Below, piece after piece: positions 43,499 through 52,265 of a DNA stretch of 64,000 bases. Each line of letters starts with the position of its first letter. Positions within the stretch are counted from its first letter, which is position 1. The position numbers were made by a program, and so were the translations under genes. This DNA comes from Leptospiraceae bacterium (GTDB lineage: Bacteria > Spirochaetota > Leptospiria > Leptospirales > Leptonemataceae). Under the pieces are notes generated by a model, which did no database searches, was not told the DNA's origin, and saw only the letters and a program-made list of their open reading frames with translations. Location of the stretch: NCBI GenBank assembly GCA_025059995.1, contig JANXCF010000001.1:186001-250000 (forward strand). The letters run 5' to 3'.

Positions 43499-43787
43499 TG
43501 ATTTCACGTGAGCTCGCAGGATTCGTTTGCATTTTGTTGCATCCATACGAAAAAATAAAAAAATTTATAAAAAATCTAAACTATTTCGTGCTTCTTTTGG
43601 GAGTTTGTCATAATTTTCCGTTTTTTGTGTAAAGTCAGGTTTGGTTGGATTTTCATACAGCAAAAACAAACTTTCGTAGGTTTCGCATTAAGTAAAAATG
43701 CGCCGTCCTGATTTTGATGAAACACGTTTTTTTGGCTTTTGTTTGAACTTGATGTTTTTTTTGAGCTGAGTTGGATTTTTTGTGGTG
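43499..43787. other. relic sequence with an orphan minus-strand frame
   Basis: No complete gene. On the minus strand an open frame of about 35 codons ends at 43565 and reads protein-like (LYENPTKPDFTQKTENYDKL), but lacks a start codon. With the next entries it looks like decayed coding DNA. Confidence 0.4.
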
Positions 43788-44032
43788 TTATCTTACCATG
43801 ACGAATAGGATTTCTTCTTCGGTGAGGTCGTAAAGTTGAGCAAATAAAAATAACGTGAAGGTAGTGATTTCTTTGTTTACTATCTTTATTTCTTCATTCA
43901 TTATGAAAATATAGAGTTTTGCATGGTTGGGATCTTTCGTTTTTTTGATACGAGTTTTCTTTCTTTCAGAAGTTTTGCGAAAAACCGATTTTGTTCATGG
44001 GTGTTTTTGTCATCGACACGAACTTCACTCAT
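43788..44032 (-). pseudogene. probable decayed C-terminus of an N6-adenine methyltransferase / type IIG restriction-modification protein
   Basis: Translated by hand on the minus strand. The frame ending at 43788 reads NEEIKIVNKEITTF, then LFAQLYDLTEEEILFV, which matches the frequent C-terminal signature of Eco57I/type IIG and PglX-like methylases (REIDxLVYxLYGLTEEEI). The partner upstream segment, FFAKLLKERKLVSKKRKIPTMQ, lies in another frame starting at an ATG at 44032 and fits the region normally before it, so a frameshift separates them. Neither frame could make a working enzyme. Assignment rests on a short motif only. Confidence 0.42.
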
Positions 44033-44497
44033 GGCATCTCTTTAAGACAACAAGAATCTTCAATAGATGACTCCTGAATTTCATTTTTCCATGCAACTTC
44101 TTGGATTCTATACAAACCTTTATTAACTTGAACCTAACTAAAATTTTTATATGCTCATCGTTTAATTTTCTTTCTTCGTAGAGTTTTTTGAGGGTTTCAT
44201 AAAGCTCTTGGAGTCCCGAAAAATAAAAAAAACCACTAAAAACTTCAATTCCCTAATTTTATAAATTAGTTGCTTGAGCCGTTCTCTTAATTCTAATTTT
44301 GTTGATTTGCTATTTGTGATAAATATAGTAATCCCTTTGTATATATTTGTTGAGTTTATTAATGATAAAAAAATCAATCTGTCAATATCTCTGTATGTTG
44401 TTTGGAAAATCAAAATCTTTATTGGTCTTTATGAGTTAACTTGAGCGCGCTGGTAAAAATTCCTTGTTTCAGTAAGTTCTGTTATAAAAAAGATTTT
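44033..44497. other. further broken minus-strand frames upstream of the methylase relic
   Basis: Minus-strand pieces that read protein-like in different frames: RIQEVAWKNEIQESSIEDS ending against the ATG at 44032, LQELYETLKKLYEERKL near 44200, and an 83-codon frame at 44162-44413 of doubtful coding nature. No frame is intact over the region. It probably holds more of the same decayed gene or a small neighbour. Confidence 0.35.
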
Positions 44498-45373
44498 ATG
44501 GTGGAGATTCTGAATTTAGAAATGGTCAAGTTTATTTTAGATTTATCTTTGAACTTTGTTTATGTGCTCGTCATTATTTCTTTTTTTCTCATCATAAGAA
44601 AATACGTCCTCAATCTCATAAAGAAGAAAACTCAGGACCCAAAACAACAGAGAGAATACAAAATATACGTAGATTATACTTTTCTTTTCTTGGTGATTTT
44701 GTTTAGTTTGCCTATTTTTCTACCTACCTTGAAGGAGTTGATTACTTTTATTGGAATTTTTGGTGCTGGTATTTTGTTGGTATTTAAAGAAATTTTTTTA
44801 GGCATCTCGGCTTTTTTCTACATCATTTTGAGAAAACCCTTCAAAATTGGTGATCGCATCCGTATTCATGATTATTACGGAGATGTGATTGATATTCGAT
44901 TGGTGGACTTTACGATGTTACAACTGTATCCACAGAATTTGGGAGGACAGAGCTCAGGAAGGATTGTGAGTATTCCCAATTCCTTGATTTATTCGTATCC
45001 TTTAGTGAATTTTAGCAAAGAGTTTTCTTTTAATTGGCTGGAGATTAAAATCCCTCTCACAATTGATAGTGATTGGAAAAAAGCAGAAACTCTCTCTTTA
45101 GAAATTGTAAATGAAATCGTGAAAACTCCTTCTGAAGATGATGAAAGAATTTTGATGTCACATAAAGAATATTCAATTTACTTTACTAAGTTAACACCGA
45201 AGGTTTTTGTTGAGTTCACTCGAGGCAGTATTTTGTTGTCAGTGCGCTTCCTTTGTGAGCCGAAAATCCAACGAAACATACAGGACCTTTTTTGGAGAGA
45301 ATTTTTGAAAAAAATCCAAGACGAAAAAACAATAAAACTAAAAGACAATGTGGATTTGTCGTTTGACTTTTAG
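44498..45373 (+). CDS. MscS-family mechanosensitive channel
   Basis: 291 aa from the ATG at 44498. Two or three transmembrane helices in the first 115 residues, then the pore-lining helix and beta domain of MscS: GIFGAGILLVFKEIFLGISAFFYIILRKPFKIGDRIRI with the FKIGDxI signature, then VIDIRLVDFTMLQ and GRIVSIPNSLI (normally PN). The C-terminal vestibule domain follows. It releases solutes on osmotic downshock or has a related small-conductance role. It stands between relic DNA and the transglycosylase gene. Confidence 0.88.
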   Translation: MVEILNLEMVKFILDLSLNFVYVLVIISFFLIIRKYVLNLIKKKTQDPKQQREYKIYVDYTFLFLVILFSLPIFLPTLKELITFIGIFGAGILLVFKEIFLGISAFFYIILRKPFKIGDRIRIHDYYGDVIDIRLVDFTMLQLYPQNLGGQSSGRIVSIPNSLIYSYPLVNFSKEFSFNWLEIKIPLTIDSDWKKAETLSLEIVNEIVKTPSEDDERILMSHKEYSIYFTKLTPKVFVEFTRGSILLSVRFLCEPKIQRNIQDLFWREFLKKIQDEKTIKLKDNVDLSFDF

Positions 45374-45428
45374 TTTTTTTGAGTCAAATCCGACTTGATG
45401 TGATTCAAAAATTACATATCGTGGTTTT

Positions 45429-45986
45429 GTGGAAATCCATGGATTAAGTGAAGTTTTTGCCAGAATCCAAAAGATCAAAGACCGAATTATTGAAATCCAT
45501 CATCGATACCAAAAACCAAACTTTTCTCAATACCTAAAAAACGAAATCGAAAATAACGAAACATCATCCGAAGAAAAAACGACGACAATCCATAACTCAA
45601 AAGAACAAAAAGAACTCTGGGATTTGGTAAAACGAGTTTCTCAGGAAGAAGGGGTTTCTCCTGAATTGATTTGGTCCATCATCAAAGTCGAAAGCAACTT
45701 CGATCCCGATGCCATTTCGAAAAAAGGAGCAATAGGACTCATGCAACTCATGCCCGAGACAGCGAAAATGCTGAATGTCAATCCTCATGACGTAGAACAA
45801 AACATTCGAGGTGGCATACGATATCTCAAAGAACTCGCAAAGAAATATGATAGTTTAGAAAAGATTCTTGCTGCGTATAATGCGGGACCTTCTGCTGTGG
45901 ATAGATACGAGGGGATTCCTCCTTATTCTGAAACACAAAATTATATCAAAAGAATCAAAAAAATACTAAACCAACTTGAAGACTAA
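45429..45986 (+). CDS. lytic transglycosylase (SLT domain) without a signal peptide
   Basis: 185 aa from a GTG. Residues 1 to about 55 are a charged helical leader with no signal sequence; residues about 57-180 are a Slt-type goose-lysozyme-like domain: SPELIWSIIKVESNFDPDAISKKGAIGLMQLMPETAKML with the catalytic Glu in VESNF, NIRGGIRYL and LAAYNAGPSAVDRYEGIPPYSET. It cleaves peptidoglycan. Export without a signal suggests a flagellar-rod or other specialised route, or a missed leader. It overlaps the next gene by 11 bp. Confidence 0.85.
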   Translation: MEIHGLSEVFARIQKIKDRIIEIHHRYQKPNFSQYLKNEIENNETSSEEKTTTIHNSKEQKELWDLVKRVSQEEGVSPELIWSIIKVESNFDPDAISKKGAIGLMQLMPETAKMLNVNPHDVEQNIRGGIRYLKELAKKYDSLEKILAAYNAGPSAVDRYEGIPPYSETQNYIKRIKKILNQLED

Positions 45987-46623
45987 ACTTATTTTATCAA
46001 TTTTATTTATAAACTTTTTTTATCTTCATTGTTTTGAAGAAATGGATGATGCCATCATGTATCTTATTTATCATCATTATCATCAAAAAATCGAATTTGC
46101 CACTAAGGGAACCGAAATCCCACCTGAATACATGGGTGCTTTGATTTCTTTAGAATCTCATCCTCCAGGCAATTGGGATAGCCAGCGATTTGAGCCAAAA
46201 ATCTACGAAAGGCTACTAAGACTCAAATACAATAACGAACCATTTTCATACATTCCCAAAGAAAAAGTTGCTTCACTAACAGAAGAAGAACTAAGGCAGC
46301 TTGCAACAAGCTATGGTCCAACCCAAATCATGGGGTATCATTGTTTGGAGCTGGGATGTTCAATTGATGATCTAAAGGGAGAAAACCACCTTCTGTGGAG
46401 CATTGCTTTTATTCGAAAGCACTATTTAAAATGCATAGTTCAAAAAAAATGGGATGTGTGTTTTCGCATCCACAACACAGGAAAACCCGATGGCAATCCC
46501 CACAACAAAGATTACGTAGAAAAGGGGTTAAAACGAATGGCTTATTACAAAAAATGGATGGAATTTCAAGGGAATTTAGTGAGTGCTTTTTTTAGTAGGG
46601 CAAACCAAAAAAAAGAACAATAG
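45976..46623 (+). CDS. lipoprotein with N-acetylmuramidase-like (DUF3380) domain
   Basis: 215 aa starting with a TTG that overlaps the end of the transglycosylase gene. A signal peptide with YLHC (Cys19) suggests a lipoprotein. The body follows the N-acetylmuramidase (PF11860-type) pattern: MGALISLESHPPGNWDSQRFEPKIYERLL with the likely catalytic Glu, LATSYGPTQIMGYHCLELG, LLWSIAFIRKH and RIHNTGKPDG (normally YNG). It should cleave glycan strands of peptidoglycan. Coupled translation with the transglycosylase suggests joint wall remodelling. Confidence 0.68.
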   Translation: MKTKLILSILFINFFYLHCFEEMDDAIMYLIYHHYHQKIEFATKGTEIPPEYMGALISLESHPPGNWDSQRFEPKIYERLLRLKYNNEPFSYIPKEKVASLTEEELRQLATSYGPTQIMGYHCLELGCSIDDLKGENHLLWSIAFIRKHYLKCIVQKKWDVCFRIHNTGKPDGNPHNKDYVEKGLKRMAYYKKWMEFQGNLVSAFFSRANQKKEQ

Positions 46624-46639
46624 GGGAAAACCCCTATTG
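46618..46639. terminator. hairpin holding both convergent stop codons
   Basis: Perfect 9-bp inverted repeat CAATAGGGG / CCCCTATTG with loop AAAA. The TAG stops of the muramidase-like gene (plus strand) and of the LPP20-like lipoprotein gene (minus strand) lie symmetrically in the two arms. Only the minus-strand direction has a nearby T-tract. Confidence 0.7.
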
Positions 46640-47218
46640 AGCTGAAACTTGTCTTGCGAGGCTCTCGAAGGCTTTTTGTCCACCGGGGAATCTCAAATAA
46701 CCCACACAAAGACATTGGGACCAATCTTCTTTTTCGCCGGGTTCAACGCACGTTCCTGTGTCATTATCAATCGCACAGCAGTCATAAAGTCCCACACCTT
46801 GTATGATACCTTTGCTTTGCCTTACAATGGCAATACCAGTGGATTGACCATCTTGCACACCAGAAGCTTGTTCTAAGTAATCACCGATGATTTTTGATAA
46901 TCCATCGCCTTTGATTTGGGTTAGAGCTGCGTCTCTACAGGTTGCCATCATTTGAGCGATACGTCCACTTCGGATTGCTTTTTCTGAAGCAGCCGCTGAG
47001 AACTTCATATAGAGATATTCTTTGGGCTCACCTTCTTTGCAGTATTTAGCAGGGCTCAAACCTTCTTTTGCTTTCGTGGCATCAGGGGCACAAGCCCAAC
47101 CTTCAAAAACCCATCCCTCTTTTCCTACGGTTGTTGCGTCTCTTTTGACCTCATGTTTTGAACCGCAGTATGTCAATAAGACGCTACCAATGGCTACAAA
47201 AAAAATCAGTTTTTTCAT
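46634..47218 (-). CDS. LPP20-like lipoprotein
   Basis: 194 aa from the ATG at 47218 (GGAGGTG just upstream). Lipobox TYC (Cys18). The mature part opens with GWVFEGWACAPDATKAKEG and contains SAAASEKAIRSGRIAQMMATCRDAALTQIKGDGLSKIIGDYLEQ, the (A)-rich helix arrangement of LPP20-type domains. Several Cys pairs (CCAIDNDTGTC, CLC) may form disulfides in the periplasm. Members are outer-membrane-associated lipoproteins; the exact function is not known. Confidence 0.65.
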   Translation of the reverse strand: MKKLIFFVAIGSVLLTYCGSKHEVKRDATTVGKEGWVFEGWACAPDATKAKEGLSPAKYCKEGEPKEYLYMKFSAAASEKAIRSGRIAQMMATCRDAALTQIKGDGLSKIIGDYLEQASGVQDGQSTGIAIVRQSKGIIQGVGLYDCCAIDNDTGTCVEPGEKEDWSQCLCVGYLRFPGGQKAFESLARQVSAQ

Positions 47219-47287
47219 TTTCACCTCCAATGTATGGTTTGATTTGTCAAATAACTACTCTAATATACTGACTAATTCTTTTAGAAA

Positions 47288-48712
47288 ATGGTTCAATCTT
47301 TTTTTGAAATTTTTTTTAAAAATTCATTTTTTTTCATTCTTGGGGTAATCTTGAGTTTTCGAATTTCTGCGAATGAAGTTTTGATTTCTGAATGTCGTAA
47401 TTTCAGTTTTTTTCCGAACATCTCGTTTTTTCGTGCCTCTCCGTTGCGTCCAAATCAATTCCAGCCAGCTTGTGATGAATTTGTTGAGATTGAAGACGAA
47501 ATTTCTACGATTATTGATGGTTTTAGTTTTTACTCTCCTATTATTCTTTCCTCTGTTTGTTTTTTTGATAAATCCAAAATTCCTGATTTTGTTTATTCCT
47601 TCTCTCGTGGGAGCTTGATTCTTTGGAATGCTACTTACAATGAATTTTATGATTTTTGGATCGAATACATCGAAGAACCTGAATGTCAACTTTGGATATT
47701 ACCAAAAATCCCCTACAAAGAAAAATCAATGTATGTCTTGGTTTTGAAAAAAAAGGAATTTGAGCAATTTTTAAAACCAAAATATTACAATCAAAAAGAT
47801 GAAATTTGGGAAGATTTCAAATCTCGATTTCATATTCAGAGTGATTTTCATAAACGAGTGATGCATCTTTTCAAAGAATACCATAATCAAGAAATTTCCC
47901 AGGATGTGGTGATTGTTTTTCCCGTAAGGAGCTCTCATGGAATTATCAGTCCTATTTTACAAATGCGTGGATTCTTAAAAAAAGCCGAAATTCAAATAAC
48001 GAAAAAAATTTCAATTTACGAAAAACGCAAAAAGAAAACTTACGAAATCGAATTTCGCTTATCGAAATACCCAGAAGAATCAGAAGAAATCCATTACGTA
48101 AATCCAAAAATCAAAGAAAAGCTAAAGAAAAGACATTTCAAATTCTATTTTTTTTATCCTGATGATATTTCTGAAAAGACAAAAATCTTAGTTTCAAATG
48201 TCAATCTTTGGAAGTATGATTTATATCAAGAACTGTTATTCAATAATCAGTATGTTTTGATTTCCTATGAGCCTTTTCAGGATGCCTTTTTGAATTTTAT
48301 AAGTGATATTTTGATATACGAAAATATGAGTAATTTTATAAATGAAATTAATAAAAAAATCAAAACATCTAATATTACAAAAATCTGCTCAGAAAACATA
48401 GAATGCTTAATATCTTCGTTTTATCAAGATAAAGTGGATTTGGTGATTCTACATCAAATTCACGATTTAGACTTAATAAATGAAAGAAAGCAAAGCTTCG
48501 TCCAAAAAAGTCAAATCCTAAAAAAATGGAAAAAGGCAAAAAACTTAAGTAATTTTTATAAAGAATTATTAATAAGTGATATTTATAAAATGTCTTTATA
48601 TTTTTCCCAAAGAAGAAAATTGCAACCCTATTTGAACTATGATTTTAAAATTCAGTTTGTTTCTGATCTTTATTCTGATGAGATTTCTAAAATCCTTTTT
48701 AGTCAGAGATAA
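47288..48712 (+). CDS. exported protein of unknown function
   Basis: 474 aa. The N-terminus (FFEIFFKNSFFFILGVILSFRISA) is a likely signal peptide or anchor. The remainder has a Cys-containing beta-rich N-terminal third (PLRPNQFQPACDEFVEIEDEI, SFSRGSLILWN) and a Lys-rich helical C-terminal part (FVQKSQILKKWKKAKNL). I find no recognisable domain. The ATG at 47288 has no strong Shine-Dalgarno. It converges with the UXS gene with a few bp between the stops. It may be a spirochaete-specific periplasmic protein. Confidence 0.6.
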   Translation: MVQSFFEIFFKNSFFFILGVILSFRISANEVLISECRNFSFFPNISFFRASPLRPNQFQPACDEFVEIEDEISTIIDGFSFYSPIILSSVCFFDKSKIPDFVYSFSRGSLILWNATYNEFYDFWIEYIEEPECQLWILPKIPYKEKSMYVLVLKKKEFEQFLKPKYYNQKDEIWEDFKSRFHIQSDFHKRVMHLFKEYHNQEISQDVVIVFPVRSSHGIISPILQMRGFLKKAEIQITKKISIYEKRKKKTYEIEFRLSKYPEESEEIHYVNPKIKEKLKKRHFKFYFFYPDDISEKTKILVSNVNLWKYDLYQELLFNNQYVLISYEPFQDAFLNFISDILIYENMSNFINEINKKIKTSNITKICSENIECLISSFYQDKVDLVILHQIHDLDLINERKQSFVQKSQILKKWKKAKNLSNFYKELLISDIYKMSLYFSQRRKLQPYLNYDFKIQFVSDLYSDEISKILFSQR

Positions 48713-48716
48713 TAAC

Positions 48717-49679
48717 TTACTTGGCAAAGGACTTGATGTGCTTCATTTTTTGAAGTTTTTTTTCGAAGTACTCAATTGTAGCTTTTAATCCTTCTTCTAA
48801 AGAGACTTTGGGTTCGTATTGTATGAGTTTTCTTGCTAAGGTTAAGTCAGGTCTTCGTTGGAGAGGATCGTCTTCTGGCAAGGGACGAAAAACAATCTTT
48901 GATTTAGAATTCGTCATTTCGATAACTTTATAGGCGAGCTCCAGAATTGTGAATTCTTGATCATTGCCTAGATTGATAGGTCCTAAATGTTCGTCTTGAC
49001 TCATAAAGTCAATCATGCCTTTGACGAGATCGGAGATATAACAAAATGAACGGGTTTGAGTTCCATCCCCGTACACCGTCAAGTCTTGGTTCAGTAGTGC
49101 TTGCACGATAAAATTCGAAATCACTCTTCCATCGTTGATTTGCATATTCGGTCCGTAAGTGTTGAAAATCCTGACAACCCGTATTTTCACTTTGTGTTCA
49201 CGGTAGTAATCAAAACATAAAGTCTCGGCGGCTCGTTTTCCCTCATCATAACATGCTCTCGGACCAATTGGATTTACGTTTCCTCGATATGTTTCTGGCT
49301 GTGGATGGATCGTAGGATCTCCATAGACTTCTGAGGTGCTCGCTTGTAGGATTTTTGCTTTCACTCGCTTTGCTAAGCCGAGCATATTCATCGTTCCAAT
49401 CACAGAAGTCTTCAAAGTCTTAATGGGATTGTATTGGTAGTGAATGGGACTTGCAGGACAAGCTAAGTTATAAATTTCATCGACTTCGAGTTTTATAGGA
49501 TCTATGATGTCATGACGAATGATTTCAAAATTTTCATGATCTAAGAGATGTTCGATATTTTCTTTGGAACCTGTAAAAAAGTTATCCAAACAAATCACAT
49601 AGTGCCCTTCTTTTAATAGAGCTTCACATATATGGGATCCAATAAAACCCGCACCACCAGTGACTAAGATTGTTTTCAT
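48717..49679 (-). CDS. UDP-glucuronate decarboxylase (UXS), SDR family
   Basis: 320 aa extended [18 protein letters not shown] binds [25 protein letters not shown] and [11 protein letters not shown] carry the typical UXS motifs; the catalytic YxxxK reads YDEGK in [37 protein letters not shown] and [11 protein letters not shown] complete it. It makes UDP-xylose from UDP-glucuronate for surface polysaccharide or LPS. A related UDP-sugar epimerase is the alternative, but the [10 protein letters not shown] stretch strongly favours UXS. Confidence 0.88.
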   Translation of the reverse strand: MKTILVTGGAGFIGSHICEALLKEGHYVICLDNFFTGSKENIEHLLDHENFEIIRHDIIDPIKLEVDEIYNLACPASPIHYQYNPIKTLKTSVIGTMNMLGLAKRVKAKILQASTSEVYGDPTIHPQPETYRGNVNPIGPRACYDEGKRAAETLCFDYYREHKVKIRVVRIFNTYGPNMQINDGRVISNFIVQALLNQDLTVYGDGTQTRSFCYISDLVKGMIDFMSQDEHLGPINLGNDQEFTILELAYKVIEMTNSKSKIVFRPLPEDDPLQRRPDLTLARKLIQYEPKVSLEEGLKATIEYFEKKLQKMKHIKSFAK

Positions 49680-49892
49680 TTTTTCTTTTTTTTGGAAATT
49701 CTATATAAAGGCAAGAAAAGTTTAATGAATAGGATGGAATAAACCTCGAAAATGACGAAGAGAGCTCGATCATGGACTCATTCAAAATTAACATAAGAGT
49801 CAAAATTACTTCTTACACTCAAAAATTTCCTTAAAAAAGCAAAAGAATAAAAGGTTTTTTACATTACAAAGGTTATAAAAGTTGATGGGATG

Positions 49893-50249
49893 CTAATACT
49901 TGATTGGAATGATTTTTTCGATCCAATCGCCAGAGATCACGAAGCCGATGTTGTAGCCAGAAGATAGGATTTCGTCCAGCTCTTTTGCTTTGGCAAGGCA
50001 CGTTGCAGTATCCCCACATTTGTAATAAAGCCGATAACTATCGCTCTTAAATGCATGATAGTTCGGACCGTGAGTCAAAATTATCGTAAGAACATAAACG
50101 TTTTCTATGTTTTCGAACAAGATATAGGAAACGTATTTTCTATTGACAATACGTAAATGATAGGACGACGACAAGGGCGGGAAAACTTCTTCAGCTAACA
50201 ACGGGAAAGCTAAGATTAAAAGAAAAACTACTTTTACAAGGAACTTCAT
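49893..50249 (-). CDS. small exported protein, unknown
   Basis: 118 aa. Signal peptide KFLVKVVFLLILAFPLLAE with a likely cleavage after LLA. The mature part is beta-rich (YVSYILFENIENVYVLTIIL) with two Cys (KCGDTATCLAKA) that may form a disulfide. No domain recognised. It follows csrA by 25 bp on the same strand, so it may be the last gene of the flagellar junction operon, or a separate unit. Confidence 0.6.
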   Translation of the reverse strand: MKFLVKVVFLLILAFPLLAEEVFPPLSSSYHLRIVNRKYVSYILFENIENVYVLTIILTHGPNYHAFKSDSYRLYYKCGDTATCLAKAKELDEILSSGYNIGFVISGDWIEKIIPIKY

Positions 50250-50274
50250 CGGTCAGGTAGAGTAAGTATAAACC

Positions 50275-50514
50275 CTATTGGTTTTTCCTGTGGAGGATTT
50301 TTTCTACTTGTTTTACGGAGTCTAAACGCAGGGAGCTTGATGCTTTTTTGTTTTGTTCTTGGATTTCTTTGTAGACTTCGCTTCGATGGACGGGAATGTT
50401 TTTTGGTGCTTTGATTCCTAATTTGACTTGATCGCCTCGAACTTCTACAATCACGATCTCAATTTCATCTCCGATCATGATGGATTGGTTAGTTTTTCGT
50501 GTAAGGATTAACAC
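50275..50514 (-). CDS. csrA: carbon storage regulator CsrA
   Basis: 79-aa RNA-binding translational regulator. [25 protein letters not shown] and [23 protein letters not shown] are the family core, including the conserved RNA-contacting residues. The C-terminal tail is longer than in E. coli. It lies 9 bp after fliW; in the Bacillus paradigm FliW binds CsrA and relieves repression of flagellin translation, so the fliW-csrA order indicates homeostatic control of filament synthesis. Confidence 0.95.
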   Translation of the reverse strand: MLILTRKTNQSIMIGDEIEIVIVEVRGDQVKLGIKAPKNIPVHRSEVYKEIQEQNKKASSSLRLDSVKQVEKILHRKNQ

Positions 50515-50523
50515 TTTTCGTTC

Positions 50524-50973
50524 CTATAGAGTTTGCTTTTGGATTAGTTCAAAGACATTCATTCGAACTTTGTGTCTATCATCAAGTGAAATTACTTGCT
50601 TTCCTATTTTTTTTGCTTTGTTGATAAGAACTGGTCCTTGTAGGTTGATTGTCATTTCTTCGGGGTGGTTTTCAGGGATCGTCAAGATACAAAAAACGCT
50701 GCATTCTTCTAAGCTCTTTACTTCCAGTGCTTCCAAATCAAAAGAGAGAACCACAGGCTGATAGTTTTTGACAATATCATGAGGATTCATCACTACAAAG
50801 GCTAATTCTTTTTTTTCTACGGATTGCAACCACAAAAAAGGCGAATCCGGATTTTCTTTGAAAAGATAAAACTTTTTTACTTCTGGGAAGCCAAGCAAAC
50901 CTTCGGGAAAATATAAAATTTCATTTTCTTGGATGGATTTTTTGCCAAAAAACTTTGTCTCGAGCTCAAGCAT
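50524..50973 (-). CDS. fliW: flagellar assembly factor FliW
   Basis: 149 aa, beta-barrel protein that binds CsrA and flagellin. LYFPEGLLGFPEVKKFYLF and FLWLQSVEKKELAFVVMNP are the family's conserved pieces, and CILTIPENHPEEMTINLQGPVLINKAKKIGKQ is the C-terminal signature. It sits between flgL and csrA with short spacers, so the three are in one transcript. Role: couples flagellin level to CsrA activity in the cytoplasm. Confidence 0.93.
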   Translation of the reverse strand: MLELETKFFGKKSIQENEILYFPEGLLGFPEVKKFYLFKENPDSPFLWLQSVEKKELAFVVMNPHDIVKNYQPVVLSFDLEALEVKSLEECSVFCILTIPENHPEEMTINLQGPVLINKAKKIGKQVISLDDRHKVRMNVFELIQKQTL

Positions 50974-50982
50974 TTTTCCAAC

Positions 50983-52251
50983 CTATCTGATAAAATCTAA
51001 TAATGTAGGGCGAATGATTCTTGCCCCAACATTCAATGAATAGTTATATACATTTTCAATCCATTTTAAGTTCATGATGGTTTCTGCATAATCAATCCCT
51101 TCTGTTTTTGCCACTAATTCTGTAAGGGTGATTTTATCCCAGCTGATTTTTTTAGCAAATTCTTCTAAACGATTATGGCGAGCTCCCAACTCCGAACGAT
51201 AACGAAGCAAGTTCTCCAATGCTACATCTAAATTTCCGATGTCTTGTCCTGAGATTTCCAATTGATCTCCTTTGAGTAAATCATTTCGAAACTTAATCAA
51301 AACATCAAATAACGATAAACCTTCTACTCTTGCAAGGGGGTTGTAATTATTTGGAGGTTGAGGTTGATCGGGGTTGATCAAGCCTAAATCCTGCAAAACT
51401 GTTCCTCCTTCTAAATCCTCCAACCAAATTTGATGAGGCGTGATGGTGTGTAATGCCAAATTATCTTGTCCTACTTTTGATGCTCGAACTTCGATTCCCG
51501 CCTTGTTGATTTTATCGATGATATCGTCAATTGTGTCTCCTATGTTGACTTCAATCGTCACATCGTTTATTTTGAATTTCTGATTCGATGTGGCAATGTA
51601 ACCCGAAGCATCGACATTACCCACAATCACCATGTTGGTTCCCCAAAAAACACGATTGCCGGGCAGATTTACGTCAATGTATTCATTTCGATCAATCTCG
51701 ACCAGACGTTTTCCAATGTCCCCTCGGTATTCCACACCAATGATTTGGTTTTCCAGCTTGATTCCATCAGGAGTTTCGATGTCTGCAACAATGGGTTCAA
51801 AAGGTTTTCGTTCAACAAAAAAACCACCAAATAAGGGTCTTCCCGTGGCATCGGTTGTATTTGCAATATCAATCAAGGCACGAAGATGCTGATCAATTTC
51901 GGAAGCAATGGCGTGTTTGAGATCAAAAGCGTTATCTCCTTGATAAATCCCATTGGAGGCTTGGACTGCGAGAACTCGCACTCTTTGAAGAATATCTGTG
52001 ATGGTTGAAAGTTGCCCATCCGTTAGATTGATGCGATCGATGGCTTCATACACATTTTTCTCGAATTGTTGGGTTTCAATAAGCCTTGTTTTGAAATACA
52101 TTTGGTTGGCAGCATTTGAGGGTGCCTCCCCTGGTCTTGTAATTTTTTGCCCCGTTGCTAACTGGTTTTGTAGTTTATCCATTTCCACCTTTTGGTTTTG
52201 GATGTGTTTGATGAGATTTTGGTTTTGCATTAAACCGGTAATTCGATTCAT
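50983..52251 (-). CDS. flgL: flagellar hook-filament junction protein FlgL (HAP3)
   Basis: 422 aa, flagellin-like N- and C-termini. MNRITGLMQNQNLIKHIQNQKVEMDKLQNQLATGQKITRPGEAPSNA is the D0/D1 start, and LVAKTEGIDYAETIMNLKWIENVYNYSLNVGARIIRPTLLDFI the C-terminal heptads. The central part (about 170-330) is the variable domain and is larger than in E. coli. It joins the hook to the filament outside the cell body, in spirochaetes within the periplasm. It follows flgK by 14 bp. Confidence 0.92.
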   Translation of the reverse strand: MNRITGLMQNQNLIKHIQNQKVEMDKLQNQLATGQKITRPGEAPSNAANQMYFKTRLIETQQFEKNVYEAIDRINLTDGQLSTITDILQRVRVLAVQASNGIYQGDNAFDLKHAIASEIDQHLRALIDIANTTDATGRPLFGGFFVERKPFEPIVADIETPDGIKLENQIIGVEYRGDIGKRLVEIDRNEYIDVNLPGNRVFWGTNMVIVGNVDASGYIATSNQKFKINDVTIEVNIGDTIDDIIDKINKAGIEVRASKVGQDNLALHTITPHQIWLEDLEGGTVLQDLGLINPDQPQPPNNYNPLARVEGLSLFDVLIKFRNDLLKGDQLEISGQDIGNLDVALENLLRYRSELGARHNRLEEFAKKISWDKITLTELVAKTEGIDYAETIMNLKWIENVYNYSLNVGARIIRPTLLDFIR

Positions 52252-52265
52252 AGCTTTTTCCTAAT

